NCBI GenBank assembly: GCA_050480245.1
Contig: JBCNEQ010000055.1
Source: Anoxybacillus sp050480245
GTDB taxonomy: Bacteria; Bacillota; Bacilli; Bacillales; Anoxybacillaceae
Length of the DNA: 64,000 nt
Strand: one strand, 5' to 3'
Below are positions 38,534 to 47,048 of this stretch, piece after piece. Each line of letters opens with the position of its first letter. Position 1 is the first letter of the stretch. Under the pieces are notes generated by a model. The model did not search any database, was not told where the DNA came from, and was given only the letters and a program-made list of their open reading frames with translations. The translations under genes and the position numbers were made by a program.

Positions 38534-41240
38534 ATCGTTTTAATTTCTCACGTAATACCATCGGTAAAATACCACCATGGCGATAGTAGTCAATTTCTAC
38601 TTCACTATCGAAGCGAACAAGCACTTCAAACTCCTTTTTGTTTCCTTGCTCGTCCGTCGCTGTTACTTTTACGTAGTCGCGCGGTTTAACGTTTTCATCA
38701 ATATGCACTTCAAACACTTCTTTACCCGTCAATCCAAGCGTCTCAGCATTTTCCCCTTCTTTAAATTGAAGTGGTAACACACCCATGAGCACAAGGTTTG
38801 AACGGTGGATACGTTCAAAGCTTTCAGCAATAACCGTTTTAATGCCGAGCAAGTATGTTCCTTTTGCAGCCCAGTCACGTGAGCTTCCCATTCCGTAGTC
38901 TTTGCCAGCAATGACAACAAGTCCTGTACCATCTTGCTTATATTTCATGCATGCATCGTAAATTGACATGACTTCTCCCGTTGGCCAATACGTTGTATAG
39001 CCGCCTTCTGTACCCGGTGCAATTTGGTTACGAATACGAATATTCGCAAACGTGCCTCGCATCATTACTTCGTGGTTGCCACGACGAGACCCATACGAGT
39101 TAAAGTCTTTCGGATCGACACCTTTGGAAATTAAATATTGTCCTGCCGGCGTGTTTACACCGATTGATCCAGCTGGAGAAATATGGTCTGTTGTGACAGA
39201 GTCGCCAAATTTACCAACTACTCTCAAACCAGTAAGTGGTTTCACTTCTTCCACTTCTGGTGATAATCCTTCAAAGAATGGTGGATTTTGAATGTAAGTT
39301 GAATTCTCATCCCATTGATAAAGCGGCTCGTCCGTCGTTTCAATCGCATTCCAACGTGCGTTGTCATCGAATACTCGCTCGTATTCTTTACGGAACAATT
39401 CTGGTGTCACCGCTTGTTTCACGACTTCTTTCACTTCTTCCGTAGATGGCCAAATATCATTAAAGTACACATCATTTCCGTTTTGATCTTTACCGATCGG
39501 CTCATTTAATAAATCGATGTCGACTGTTCCAGCTAGTGCATATGCCACAACAAGCGGCGGTGATGCTAAATAGTTACCTTTGACGAGCGGATGAATGCGC
39601 CCTTCAAAGTTTCTGTTACCAGACAATACGCTTGTTACAAGCAAATCGTTTTCTGCAATCGCCTTTTCAAGCTCTGGGGCAAGTGGACCAGAGTTACCGA
39701 TACATGTCGTACAACCGTAACCAACGATATTGAAGCCGATTTGTTCTAAGTAAGGAAGAAGCCCGGAATTTTTTAGATAACCTGTCACGACTTTTGAACC
39801 AGGTGCAAGCGATGTCTTTACGTATTTCGGTACTCTTAATCCTTTTTCTACCGCTTTCTTCGCTACTAAACCTGCTCCAATTAACACATATGGGTTAGAT
39901 GTGTTCGTACAGCTTGTAATCGCCGCAATCGCAATCGCACCTGTTTTCATTTTGACTTCTTCGCCGTTTAACGTGACTGTAATTTCCTTATCAAAATCCG
40001 TCTCTGTCAAGCCAAAGCCTTGGTTTCCTTGCGGAGAAACAACTGCTTGACGGAACGATTCTTTCATTTTTGAAAGCGGAATTAAGTCTTGCGGACGTTT
40101 TGGTCCAGAAAGATTTGGTTCAATTTCCGATAAGTTAATTTCAACTACGTCTGTAAATACAGGCTCTTGTGCATCTCGTGTATAGAACAAGCCGTTTGCT
40201 TTACAATATGCTTCAACCACTTGGACGTGTTGCTCATCACGACCTGTCAGACGCAAGTAATCCAACGCCTCTGCATCGACTGGGAAAAAGCCGCACGTTG
40301 CACCATACTCAGGCGCCATATTTGCTACTGTTGCACGATCAGCTAATGGCAATGTTGCAACACCTGGACCGAAAAATTCAACAAACTTACCAACGACACC
40401 TTTTTTCCGAAGCACTTGTGTCACTTTGAGCGCAAGGTCTGTTGCCGTTGTTCCATTTGGTAATTTTCCTGTTAAGCGCACACCGATCACTTCTGGTACC
40501 GGGAAGTAAGAAGGTTGTCCAAGCATACCTGCTTCTGCTTCGATACCGCCAACTCCCCAACCTAATACGCCAATGCCGTTAATCATTGTCGTATGGGAGT
40601 CTGTACCTACAAGTGTATCAGGGAACGCTTCGTATTCACCATTTTCTCCTTCAATAACGTGAACGACGTTTGCTAAATACTCTAAGTTTACTTGATGCAC
40701 AATGCCTGTTGCCGGTGGGACAGCACGATAATTGCTAAACGCTTTTTGTGCCCATTTTAAAAACTTATAGCGTTCCGCATTGCGCTCAAACTCTAAATTC
40801 ATATTGTATTCGAGCGCATCTTCTGTTCCAGCTTTATCAACTTGGACAGAGTGGTCAATAACAAGATCGACAGGAATTTCGGGGTTGATTTCGTACGGAT
40901 CTCCGCCGATGTCCGCCATCGCTTTTCGCATTGAAGCTAGATCGACAACGGCAGGAACACCTGTAAAGTCTTGTAAGATGACGCGAGATGGCTTAAACGG
41001 AACATCTACATCTTTTAACTCGCTCGTTCCCCATTTCGCTAAATTTTCAACATGTTCTTTCGTAATGACGCGTCCGTCAACTTGACGAAGTACGGATTCA
41101 AGAAGTACTTTGATGGAATACGGAAGGCGTGATACGTTTCCGATCCCTGCTTCTTCAAGCGCTTGTAGGCGATAGTAATGATATTTTTTTCCGTTTACCT
41201 CAAATGTAGAACGCGCTTGAAATACATCATTTTTTACCAT
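38532..41240 (-). CDS. acnA: Aconitate hydratase
   Basis: 902-residue TCA-cycle enzyme interconverting citrate and isocitrate with a [4Fe-4S] cluster. Cluster ligands are visible in AAITSCTNTSNPYVLIGAG and GYGCTTCIGNSGPL (Cys-x2-Cys), the substrate loop in DSHTTMINGIGVLGWGVGG, and the swivel domain in GDSVTTDHISPAGSI and SSRDWAAKGTYLLG. It is the AcnA/IRP1-type (B. subtilis CitB), which can also bind RNA. Flanked by sspO and sspL. AAGGGGGTAATACAT precedes ATG. Confidence 0.96.
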   Translation of the reverse strand: MVKNDVFQARSTFEVNGKKYHYYRLQALEEAGIGNVSRLPYSIKVLLESVLRQVDGRVITKEHVENLAKWGTSELKDVDVPFKPSRVILQDFTGVPAVVDLASMRKAMADIGGDPYEINPEIPVDLVIDHSVQVDKAGTEDALEYNMNLEFERNAERYKFLKWAQKAFSNYRAVPPATGIVHQVNLEYLANVVHVIEGENGEYEAFPDTLVGTDSHTTMINGIGVLGWGVGGIEAEAGMLGQPSYFPVPEVIGVRLTGKLPNGTTATDLALKVTQVLRKKGVVGKFVEFFGPGVATLPLADRATVANMAPEYGATCGFFPVDAEALDYLRLTGRDEQHVQVVEAYCKANGLFYTRDAQEPVFTDVVEINLSEIEPNLSGPKRPQDLIPLSKMKESFRQAVVSPQGNQGFGLTETDFDKEITVTLNGEEVKMKTGAIAIAAITSCTNTSNPYVLIGAGLVAKKAVEKGLRVPKYVKTSLAPGSKVVTGYLKNSGLLPYLEQIGFNIVGYGCTTCIGNSGPLAPELEKAIAENDLLVTSVLSGNRNFEGRIHPLVKGNYLASPPLVVAYALAGTVDIDLLNEPIGKDQNGNDVYFNDIWPSTEEVKEVVKQAVTPELFRKEYERVFDDNARWNAIETTDEPLYQWDENSTYIQNPPFFEGLSPEVEEVKPLTGLRVVGKFGDSVTTDHISPAGSIGVNTPAGQYLISKGVDPKDFNSYGSRRGNHEVMMRGTFANIRIRNQIAPGTEGGYTTYWPTGEVMSIYDACMKYKQDGTGLVVIAGKDYGMGSSRDWAAKGTYLLGIKTVIAESFERIHRSNLVLMGVLPLQFKEGENAETLGLTGKEVFEVHIDENVKPRDYVKVTATDEQGNKKEFEVLVRFDSEVEIDYYRHGGILPMVLREKLKR

Positions 41241-41358
41241 TATGTATTACCCCCTTATAACAAGTCATCTTCTCCCAAACCCACAAAATTCCTACGCTTT
41301 TATCTTAATACAATGCTCTACATAAGTAAATAATAATTGTTTATAAGTTTCAGATAAA

Positions 41359-41388
41359 TGCATATTTTTTGCTCTCTTTCTAATAATA
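41359..41388 (+). promoter_or_regulatory. SigG-type promoter of sspO
   Basis: -35 TGCATA, 17-nt spacer, -10 AATAATA against the forespore SigG consensus TGMATA and CATNNTA, about 20 nt before the sspO start. Confidence 0.55.
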
Positions 41389-41408
41389 GTTGTAGGAGGT
41401 GAAAAAAG

Positions 41409-41558
41409 ATGGTAAAAAGAAAAGCAAATCATGTAATCCCTGGCATGAACGACGCAAGCGCACAAGGAAAAGGTGCCGGCTACAACGAAGAGTTCTCTAA
41501 TGAACCGCTTACAGAAGCGCAAAAACAAAATAACAAAAAACGTAAGAAAAATCAATAA
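41409..41558 (+). CDS. sspO: Small acid-soluble spore protein SspO
   Basis: 49-residue minor SASP of the spore core. KRKANHVIPGMNDASAQGKG at the N-terminus and the basic end QNNKKRKKNQ match B. subtilis SspO (CotK) almost residue for residue. AGGAGGTG precedes the ATG. Divergent from acnA and followed by sspP after one intervening gene, as in the B. subtilis citB locus. SigG-type promoter upstream. Confidence 0.9.
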   Translation: MVKRKANHVIPGMNDASAQGKGAGYNEEFSNEPLTEAQKQNNKKRKKNQ

Positions 41559-41580
41559 TCCCGCCTGGAGCGGGATTATT
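41554..41580 (+). terminator. Bidirectional terminator after sspO
   Basis: Perfect 11-bp stem AATAATCCCGC/GCGGGATTATT with loop CTGGA. Confidence 0.8.
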
Positions 41581-41836
41581 CATACATGTTTACTTCTTCC
41601 ACAATTGCTTGCAAATCATCGCGAAACTGTTCAAGCTGTTTGCGCTGTTTTCCAGAAGCTACTTCAAGCGCATTATTAATTTGTTCGAACGCTTCGTTGA
41701 CCTCTTGTTTTAAATGATGTAGCTGACTGCCATAGTCTGCATCACTTCTCACAAGATGATCATACCATTCTTTTGCCTCCATTGTTCCTTGTTGCGCGGC
41801 TTCAAACGCTTGTTGCTTATTTTTATGATAAGGCAT
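41576..41836 (-). CDS. Helical hypothetical protein (DUF2524/YtzC-like)
   Basis: 86-residue soluble protein, predicted mostly helical. The second half, LKQEVNEAFEQINNALEVAS followed by GKQRKQLEQFRDDLQ, resembles the YtzC/DUF2524 pattern and, more distantly, the spore protein Tlp; the assignment is tentative. Start ATG 41836 (an ATG three codons earlier lies against the GGGGG). It lies between sspO and sspP on the opposite strand, a location that hints at a sporulation link but does not prove one. Confidence 0.6.
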   Translation of the reverse strand: MPYHKNKQQAFEAAQQGTMEAKEWYDHLVRSDADYGSQLHHLKQEVNEAFEQINNALEVASGKQRKQLEQFRDDLQAIVEEVNMYE

Positions 41837-41887
41837 ATCGTTCATTCCCCCTTTTTAGTATTATCGTGCCTATTCACGAGCGAAATA

Positions 41888-41917
41888 TGCATAAATTCTA
41901 CTCATTATGTCATCATA
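41888..41917 (+). promoter_or_regulatory. SigG-type promoter of sspP
   Basis: -35 TGCATA, 17-nt spacer, -10 CATCATA, a full match to the SigG -10 CATNNTA, 22 nt upstream of the sspP start. Same -35 and spacing as the sspO promoter. Confidence 0.65.
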
Positions 41918-41938
41918 TGAAAGAAAGGGGTGTATCTT

Positions 41939-42082
41939 ATGAACAAAAATACAAGTAAAGATATGCGCAAAAATGCTCCAAAAGGAGATCAACCAGGACA
42001 ACCAGAGCCGCTTAGCGGATCGAAAAAAGTAAAAAATCAAAACCATACACGTCAAAAACATAACTCAAGTCACGATATGTAA
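41939..42082 (+). CDS. sspP: Small acid-soluble spore protein SspP
   Basis: 47-residue minor SASP. NKNTSKDMRKNAPKGDQPGQ, PEPLSGSKKVKNQN and the end KHNSSHDM match B. subtilis SspP (CotL). AAAGGGG 8 nt before the ATG, SigG-type promoter upstream. Located in the spore core; role in DNA protection is minor in Bacillus. Confidence 0.9.
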   Translation: MNKNTSKDMRKNAPKGDQPGQPEPLSGSKKVKNQNHTRQKHNSSHDM

Positions 42083-42160
42083 AAGAGCTGACGCAACAGT
42101 CATCTCTTTTGCTTGATTCCATCTCTGTTTTTTTACATAATAAACGTTGAGGTGGAATGT

Positions 42161-42598
42161 ATGCTAACAGGTTGGTTTTTATGGTTTATTTTATTTTGGG
42201 TCGTTTTTCTTCTTGTTACGATGTCAATCGGTGGCTTTTTTATGTTTCGGAAATTTTTAAAACGCTTACCAAAAGAAGATGGAAAGTCGGAATTGGACTG
42301 GCAACAATATTACATTGAACAAACACGGCATCTATGGTCTGAAAAAGAAAGAGCATTGCTCGAAGATTTAGTCCGCCCTGTTCCTGAGCTATTTCGTGAT
42401 GTTGCTCGACAAAAAATCGCTGGTAAAATTGGAGAATTGGCTTTACAAGAACAGGCGGATCGAATTACAGAAGATTTAGTTGTCCGTGGTTATATTCTCG
42501 CTACACCAAAACGCGATCATAAATTTTTAATTAAGGCACTTCAGACCAAACAAATTGACTTGTCAAAGTACGAACATTTACTGACAAAAAAAAGCTAA
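42161..42598 (+). CDS. yneK: YneK family protein (DUF2621)
   Basis: 145 residues: one N-terminal transmembrane helix (WFLWFILFWVVFLLVTMSIG) followed by a charged helical cytoplasmic domain (EKERALLEDLVRPVPELFRD). Matches Bacillus YneK in size and position, adjacent and convergent to the ccd genes. Function unknown. ATG 42161 chosen with GAGGTGG upstream; an upstream frame has no ribosome-binding site. Confidence 0.82.
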   Translation: MLTGWFLWFILFWVVFLLVTMSIGGFFMFRKFLKRLPKEDGKSELDWQQYYIEQTRHLWSEKERALLEDLVRPVPELFRDVARQKIAGKIGELALQEQADRITEDLVVRGYILATPKRDHKFLIKALQTKQIDLSKYEHLLTKKS

Positions 42599-42619
42599 TC
42601 CTTCTTCGCACGGATTAGC
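42594..42619 (+). terminator. Bidirectional hairpin between yneK and ccdC
   Basis: Stem GCTAATCC/GGATTAGC overlapping the ends of both convergent genes. Confidence 0.6.
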
Positions 42620-43082
42620 CTTGTTCTTTTATTTCACGCTCAAGGCGACGATATGATGCATACATCGCCACGCGCCATGGAACGATCATCGAAAAGGCGA
42701 GAATCCAAAACATTCCCGCAAGCTCCCCATATTCAATGGAGCGACTTAAATACGTTTTTAGCGCTAAGCGTAGCACAATTAAACCAACAAAAATAAAAAC
42801 AAACGCTTTGGAGCGTTTTAAATAAATTTCATTACCTCGAACTTCAAATGAAGATGTTTTTATTAACAAAATAGAAAAAAGTGCCCCTATAATCATCGCT
42901 TCAGCACACTCAAGCACTGTTACCCGAAACATCGGGTGAAGGAACATGAGTGCACCTGTGCTCATAAAAATAGGTGGTAATATAATTTTTTTTTCATTCG
43001 TTGGTTTTTCTGCCGCTTTCATTCGGATAAAAGAAACAACTCCAGCCATAAATACAGCAAATACCGAACTAAAAATCGCCAA
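42615..43082 (-). CDS. ccdC: Cytochrome c biogenesis-associated membrane protein CcdC (YneJ)
   Basis: 155-residue protein with four hydrophobic segments and a short charged C-terminus (ASYRRLEREIKEQG). Identified as YneJ/CcdC from the ccdA-yneI-yneJ order and the internal IIGALFSILLIKTSSFEVRG and AFVFIFVGLIVLRLALKTYL segments. In B. subtilis CcdC is not strictly required for cytochrome c maturation; exact role unknown. Confidence 0.8.
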   Translation of the reverse strand: MAIFSSVFAVFMAGVVSFIRMKAAEKPTNEKKIILPPIFMSTGALMFLHPMFRVTVLECAEAMIIGALFSILLIKTSSFEVRGNEIYLKRSKAFVFIFVGLIVLRLALKTYLSRSIEYGELAGMFWILAFSMIVPWRVAMYASYRRLEREIKEQG

Positions 43083-43103
43083 ACTCCATCGTCCTTTCTC
43101 CTT

Positions 43104-43463
43104 TTACTGCAACACACGCTGAATGGCTTCAATAACACGGCTCTCATCAAATGGTTTTACAATAAAATCAAGCGCTCCTGCTTCAATGGCTTCAACGACC
43201 ATCTTTTGTTGCCCCATAGCTGAACACATAATGATTTTCGCTTGCGGATCGCGCTGCTTAATTTCCTTGACCGCTTCAAGCCCGCTCATAATGGGCATCG
43301 TAATATCAAGCGTTACGACATCTGGCTTTAACTCCATATAAAAATCAACAGCTTGTTTTCCATTCTCCGCTTCCCCAACTACTTCATGATTCGCTTTTTT
43401 TAAAATATTTGCTAATGTCAGGCGCATAAATTTTGCATCATCCACAATTAAAATTCTCGCCAT
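43104..43463 (-). CDS. ccdB: CheY-like single-domain response regulator (YneI/CcdB)
   Basis: 119-residue stand-alone receiver domain. Acidic pocket Asp8-Asp9 (RILIVDDAKFMR), phospho-acceptor Asp53 (DVVTLDITMP), switch Ser/Thr in IIMCSAMGQ and the Lys of LDFIVKPF are all present, so it is phosphorylatable. No output domain. Lies between ccdA and ccdC as in Bacillus. ATG 43463 has GGAGGGAAAGGG upstream. Partner kinase not in the window (the 25.3-kb kinase is not adjacent). Confidence 0.88.
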   Translation of the reverse strand: MARILIVDDAKFMRLTLANILKKANHEVVGEAENGKQAVDFYMELKPDVVTLDITMPIMSGLEAVKEIKQRDPQAKIIMCSAMGQQKMVVEAIEAGALDFIVKPFDESRVIEAIQRVLQ

Positions 43464-43489
43464 TCCCTTTCCCTCCACACCTTTGAAAA

Positions 43490-44194
43490 CTAAAAACCTG
43501 TAAAACCACCAAATATATTCGTCATATAAATCGTTATTTTTGTCATCCAATCAAAGAACAACACAACACCCATTCCCACCATGACATATCCGCCGACTTT
43601 CATTAGCTTAACATGATGTTTCCGAATCCAACCCATTTTCCCAATAAAAAACGATAAAAGCAAAAAAGGCAAAGCAAAACCGAGTGAATACGCCGTCATA
43701 TACACTACACCTAAACTTGGGTTTGTCGCTGCTAGAGCAATCACGGATACTAAAATCGGACCTGTACACGGCGTCCAACCGGCAGCAAACGCCATGCCAA
43801 TAAGGAAAGATCCGATATAACCTGATGGACGTTGTTGAAAGGATAAACGACGATCCGTCATTAAAAAGGTCGGCTTAAAGATGCCGATAATAACAAATCC
43901 GAAAAACACCATCAGTATTGCACCAATTTGCCGAATAAGATCTTGGTACGTATGAAAAAAACGTCCAAGAATCGATGTGCCGAAACCGATCGCAATAAAG
44001 ATAAAAGAAAAACCGAGCAAAAAAAATAACGTATGTAACAAACTTCTTTTTTGTAACAATGCATAATCAGACTTTAAATCACTAACTGAAATTCCCGTAA
44101 TATATGATAAAAAGGCTGGGTAAAGCGGCAAACAGCAAGGAGAAATAAACGACAACACACCTGCCCCAAACGCAACAAACAGTTGAACGTCCAT
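43490..44194 (-). CDS. ccdA: Cytochrome c biogenesis protein CcdA
   Basis: 234-residue, six-helix membrane thiol reductase that passes electrons from cytoplasmic thioredoxin across the membrane for cytochrome c maturation and spore synthesis. The two redox Cys sites are SFISPCCLPLYPAFLSY and GWTPCTGP. ATG 44194 chosen (GGAG 9 nt upstream, usual family N-terminus); a start at 44221 would add nine residues. Head of the ccdA-ccdB-ccdC unit. Confidence 0.92.
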   Translation of the reverse strand: MDVQLFVAFGAGVLSFISPCCLPLYPAFLSYITGISVSDLKSDYALLQKRSLLHTLFFLLGFSFIFIAIGFGTSILGRFFHTYQDLIRQIGAILMVFFGFVIIGIFKPTFLMTDRRLSFQQRPSGYIGSFLIGMAFAAGWTPCTGPILVSVIALAATNPSLGVVYMTAYSLGFALPFLLLSFFIGKMGWIRKHHVKLMKVGGYVMVGMGVVLFFDWMTKITIYMTNIFGGFTGF

Positions 44195-44277
44195 ATGGTT
44201 GGCACTCCATTTCTTCTTCATTTGGCTATATTTTATCAAAAAAATACAAATATGAGCAACATCTTCTTTGTTTGCTA

Positions 44278-44302
44278 AAAAAGACACTCATCACGAGTGC
44301 CT
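44278..44302 (-). terminator. Terminator of yneF
   Basis: Stem GCACTC/GAGTGT with loop, followed by TTTTTT on the minus strand, shortly after the yneF stop. Confidence 0.6.
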
Positions 44303-44308
44303 CACCCT

Positions 44309-44521
44309 TTATTTTAATTGATTGTTCATCGCTTTCATCATCTGATTGATTTTCTTTTGCGAAGGGGTCATGCCCATTTGCATCATCATCATTCGAATCA
44401 TTTGCTCGTTAATTGGTGGATTTTTCTTTAAGTAGTTCATCATTGTTTTACGCGCAATAAAAAATCCGAGCGCAACGCCAGCAGCAAGCGCTACAATGCC
44501 TACTAAAATCATTTCCCACAT
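44309..44521 (-). CDS. yneF: YneF family membrane protein (UPF0154)
   Basis: 70-residue protein with a single N-terminal transmembrane helix (ILVGIVALAAGVALGFFIA) and the conserved cytoplasmic tail YLKKNPPINEQMIRMMMMQM with GMTPSQKKINQMM. Matches UPF0154/YneF. Function unknown. Located between tkt and ccdA as in Bacillus. Confidence 0.88.
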   Translation of the reverse strand: MWEMILVGIVALAAGVALGFFIARKTMMNYLKKNPPINEQMIRMMMMQMGMTPSQKKINQMMKAMNNQLK

Positions 44522-44611
44522 ATTTTTTCCTCCTTCATGTTGTCTACATTACACTATACTAAACAATAACGGTTTGTACAATATGTTCAGTAAAAAATCT
44601 TTATGCGATAA

Positions 44612-44640
44612 TAAAACGGGGAGCTCATCTCCCCGTTTTA
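44612..44640 (-). terminator. Terminator of tkt
   Basis: Perfect stem TAAAACGGGGAG/CTCCCCGTTTTA with a five-base loop directly after the tkt stop; symmetrical, so it could work in both directions. Confidence 0.85.
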
Positions 44641-46644
44641 TTATTTGTTTAACAACGCTTTGACTCGGGCAACAACGTTTTCCACTGTAAATCCGTATTC
44701 TTGCATAATTTTTTCTCCAGGGGCAGAAGCTCCAAAGCGATCAATGGCTAAAATATCGCCTTCATCGCCTGTATAACGCTCCCAACCAAGAGATGAGCCC
44801 ATTTCAATAGCGAGACGCTTTTTCACGTGCTTTGGAATCACGCTCTCTTTATATTCAGCTGGTTGTGCCTCAAAACGATCCCATGAAGGCATGCTTACAA
44901 CAGAAACATGAATGCCTTCGCTTGCTAACGCTTTTTGCGCTTCTACCGCTAAGCTCACTTCCGAACCAGATGCAAGCAATAAGGCTTGTACCTCTCCTTG
45001 CGCTTCCGAAACAACGTACGCTCCCTTTTTCACACCTTCATAAGCGCGCTCAGCTGTCGTAGCTAGAGTAGGAAGATTTTGGCGTGTCAACACAAGTGCT
45101 GTCGGACGATTCGTAGATTCTACCGCTAATCGCCAAGCAGCTGCTGTTTCATTCGCATCTGCCGGACGAATAACACATACGTTCGGCATCGCTCTTAACG
45201 AAGCAAGTTGTTCAATCGGCTCGTGCGTTGGACCATCTTCTCCAACGGCAATACTATCATGCGTAAATACATATGTGACAGGTAATCCCATAAGTGCAGC
45301 AAGCCGGATCGCCGGACGTAAGTAATCCGAAAACACGAAGAACGTACCGCCGTAAACTTTTACCCCACCATGAAGCGCCATTCCATTTAATGCAGCTCCC
45401 ATGGCAAATTCACGCACACCAAACCAAATGTTGCGACCGTCATAGCTTTCCGGCAAGAAATTTCCTGCCCCTTTAATTAACGTTTTGTTCGAACCAGCTA
45501 AATCTGCAGATCCACCTAAAAATTGTGGCACAACTTTTGCAATCGCATTCAACACTTCACCGGAAGAAGCACGTGTTGCTAAACTTTTTCCTTCTGCATA
45601 TACCGGTAACGCTTTTTCCCATCCTTCAGGAAGTTTGCCATCAATCGCCATGCGCAATTGCTTCGCTAAGTCTGGATACGCCTTTTCATATTCAGCAAAT
45701 AAAGCATTCCATTCTGCTTCTTTTTTCTCTCCTGCTTCTTTTACCACTTTTTCAAAATGGGCATACACTTCGTTCGGAACATAAAAATCTTCTTCAAACG
45801 TCCATTTGTACGCTTCTTTTGTTAGTTTAATTTCATCTCTTCCAAGCGGAGCTCCGTGTACATCTGCTGTTCCCGCTTTGTTTGGTGAACCGTAACCGAT
45901 TATTGTTTTTACTTCAATTAACGTCGGGCGCTCCAAATCTTTTTGAGCTTCAGCAATCGCTTGAGCAATTTCTTCAATGTTATTTCCGTCTTCCACGCGA
46001 ATGTATTGCCATCCATACGCTTTGAAACGTTGCTCAACGCTTTCTGAAAACGAAAGATTTAATTCGCCATCTAGCGAAATATCATTTGAATCATAAAGAA
46101 CGATGAGGCGGCCAAGTTTTAAGTGACCAGCTAACGAAGCAGCTTCAGCAGAAACTCCTTCCATTAAATCACCGTCGCCGCAAATCGCATATGTAAAATG
46201 GTTAATAATTTCGAAATTGTCTTTGTTGTATGTAGCTGCTAAATGACGCTCTGCCATCGCCATTCCAACAGCCATCGCAATCCCTTGCCCAAGCGGTCCA
46301 GTCGTCGCTTCCACACCTGGTGTATGACCGTATTCGGGATGCCCCGGTGTTTTACTTCCCCATTGGCGAAATTGCTTAATGTCTTCCATCGTAACATCGT
46401 AGCCACTTAAATGAAGCAAGCTATACAATAACATCGAACCATGTCCTGCCGATAATACAAAGCGGTCACGATTAAACCATTTTGGGTTGCGCGGATTATG
46501 GTTCATAAACTTTGTCCATAGCGTATACGCCATTGGTGCAGCTCCCATCGGCATTCCTGGGTGACCTGAATTTGCTTTTTCAATGGCATCGATCGACAAT
46601 GTGCGAATTGCCGCAATCGACAATTGTTCGATAGAGTGTGTCAT
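44641..46644 (-). CDS. tkt: Transketolase
   Basis: 667-residue thiamine-diphosphate enzyme of the pentose phosphate pathway. N-terminal KANSGHPGMPMGAAPMAY, TPP/Mg motif CGDGDLMEGVSAEAASLAGH with LYDSNDIS, and in the C-terminal half the catalytic-site blocks HDSIAVGEDGPTHEP and RPADANETAAAW. Start ATG 46644 gives MTHSIEQLSI, the usual family N-terminus; ATG 46647 is an alternative. Single-gene unit. Confidence 0.95.
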   Translation of the reverse strand: MTHSIEQLSIAAIRTLSIDAIEKANSGHPGMPMGAAPMAYTLWTKFMNHNPRNPKWFNRDRFVLSAGHGSMLLYSLLHLSGYDVTMEDIKQFRQWGSKTPGHPEYGHTPGVEATTGPLGQGIAMAVGMAMAERHLAATYNKDNFEIINHFTYAICGDGDLMEGVSAEAASLAGHLKLGRLIVLYDSNDISLDGELNLSFSESVEQRFKAYGWQYIRVEDGNNIEEIAQAIAEAQKDLERPTLIEVKTIIGYGSPNKAGTADVHGAPLGRDEIKLTKEAYKWTFEEDFYVPNEVYAHFEKVVKEAGEKKEAEWNALFAEYEKAYPDLAKQLRMAIDGKLPEGWEKALPVYAEGKSLATRASSGEVLNAIAKVVPQFLGGSADLAGSNKTLIKGAGNFLPESYDGRNIWFGVREFAMGAALNGMALHGGVKVYGGTFFVFSDYLRPAIRLAALMGLPVTYVFTHDSIAVGEDGPTHEPIEQLASLRAMPNVCVIRPADANETAAAWRLAVESTNRPTALVLTRQNLPTLATTAERAYEGVKKGAYVVSEAQGEVQALLLASGSEVSLAVEAQKALASEGIHVSVVSMPSWDRFEAQPAEYKESVIPKHVKKRLAIEMGSSLGWERYTGDEGDILAIDRFGASAPGEKIMQEYGFTVENVVARVKALLNK

Positions 46645-46745
46645 CATCTTCATCCTTTCATTTGCAAACATTCTCATCTTTTATGATATAGAAAAGTACA
46701 TGAAATGTACAACAATTCACAACACTTTTTTTTTGACAAACTGAT

Positions 46746-46780
46746 AAAAAAAGAGAGAACATCTATACTTGTATGTTCTC
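46746..46780 (-). terminator. Terminator of the yneA-yneB-ynzC operon
   Basis: Stem GAGAACAT/ATGTTCTC with a ten-base loop, then CTTTTTTT on the minus strand, 14 nt after the ynzC stop. Confidence 0.7.
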
Positions 46781-46793
46781 CACAATACGTACA

Positions 46794-47024
46794 TTAATGC
46801 AGGCGTTTCTTCTTACTGTCCTTTAATTTTTTTGGCGTTACATCATTTCCAGTTGGATCAATGACTTTTACTGTATGAAGCGTTTCAATCATCGACTCGC
46901 GAAACGCTGCAATATACTCAGCGCGGAGCTGCAGCTGCTCTTGTTTCTCTTCTGCTGTCAGCCCTTCTAGTTTTGCTTTTTTAGCTAATGCATTAATTCG
47001 TGCAATTTTCTCACGAGATATCAT
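46794..47024 (-). CDS. ynzC: DUF896 protein YnzC
   Basis: 76-residue protein of the UPF0291/DUF896 family: MISREKIARINALAKKAKLEGLT, followed by EEKQEQLQLRAEYIAAFR and GNDVTPKKLKDSKKKR. Forms a two-helix structure in B. subtilis YnzC. Third gene of the LexA-controlled yneA-yneB-ynzC operon; role unknown. Confidence 0.9.
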   Translation of the reverse strand: MISREKIARINALAKKAKLEGLTAEEKQEQLQLRAEYIAAFRESMIETLHTVKVIDPTGNDVTPKKLKDSKKKRLH

Positions 47025-47048
47025 TCATCGTCATTCCTTTGTATGAAA

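Noticed and set aside
43104..43463. CcdB receiver as partner of the histidine kinase at 25.3 kb
   Set aside because: They are 17 kb apart in separate conserved contexts; nothing in the sequence links them.
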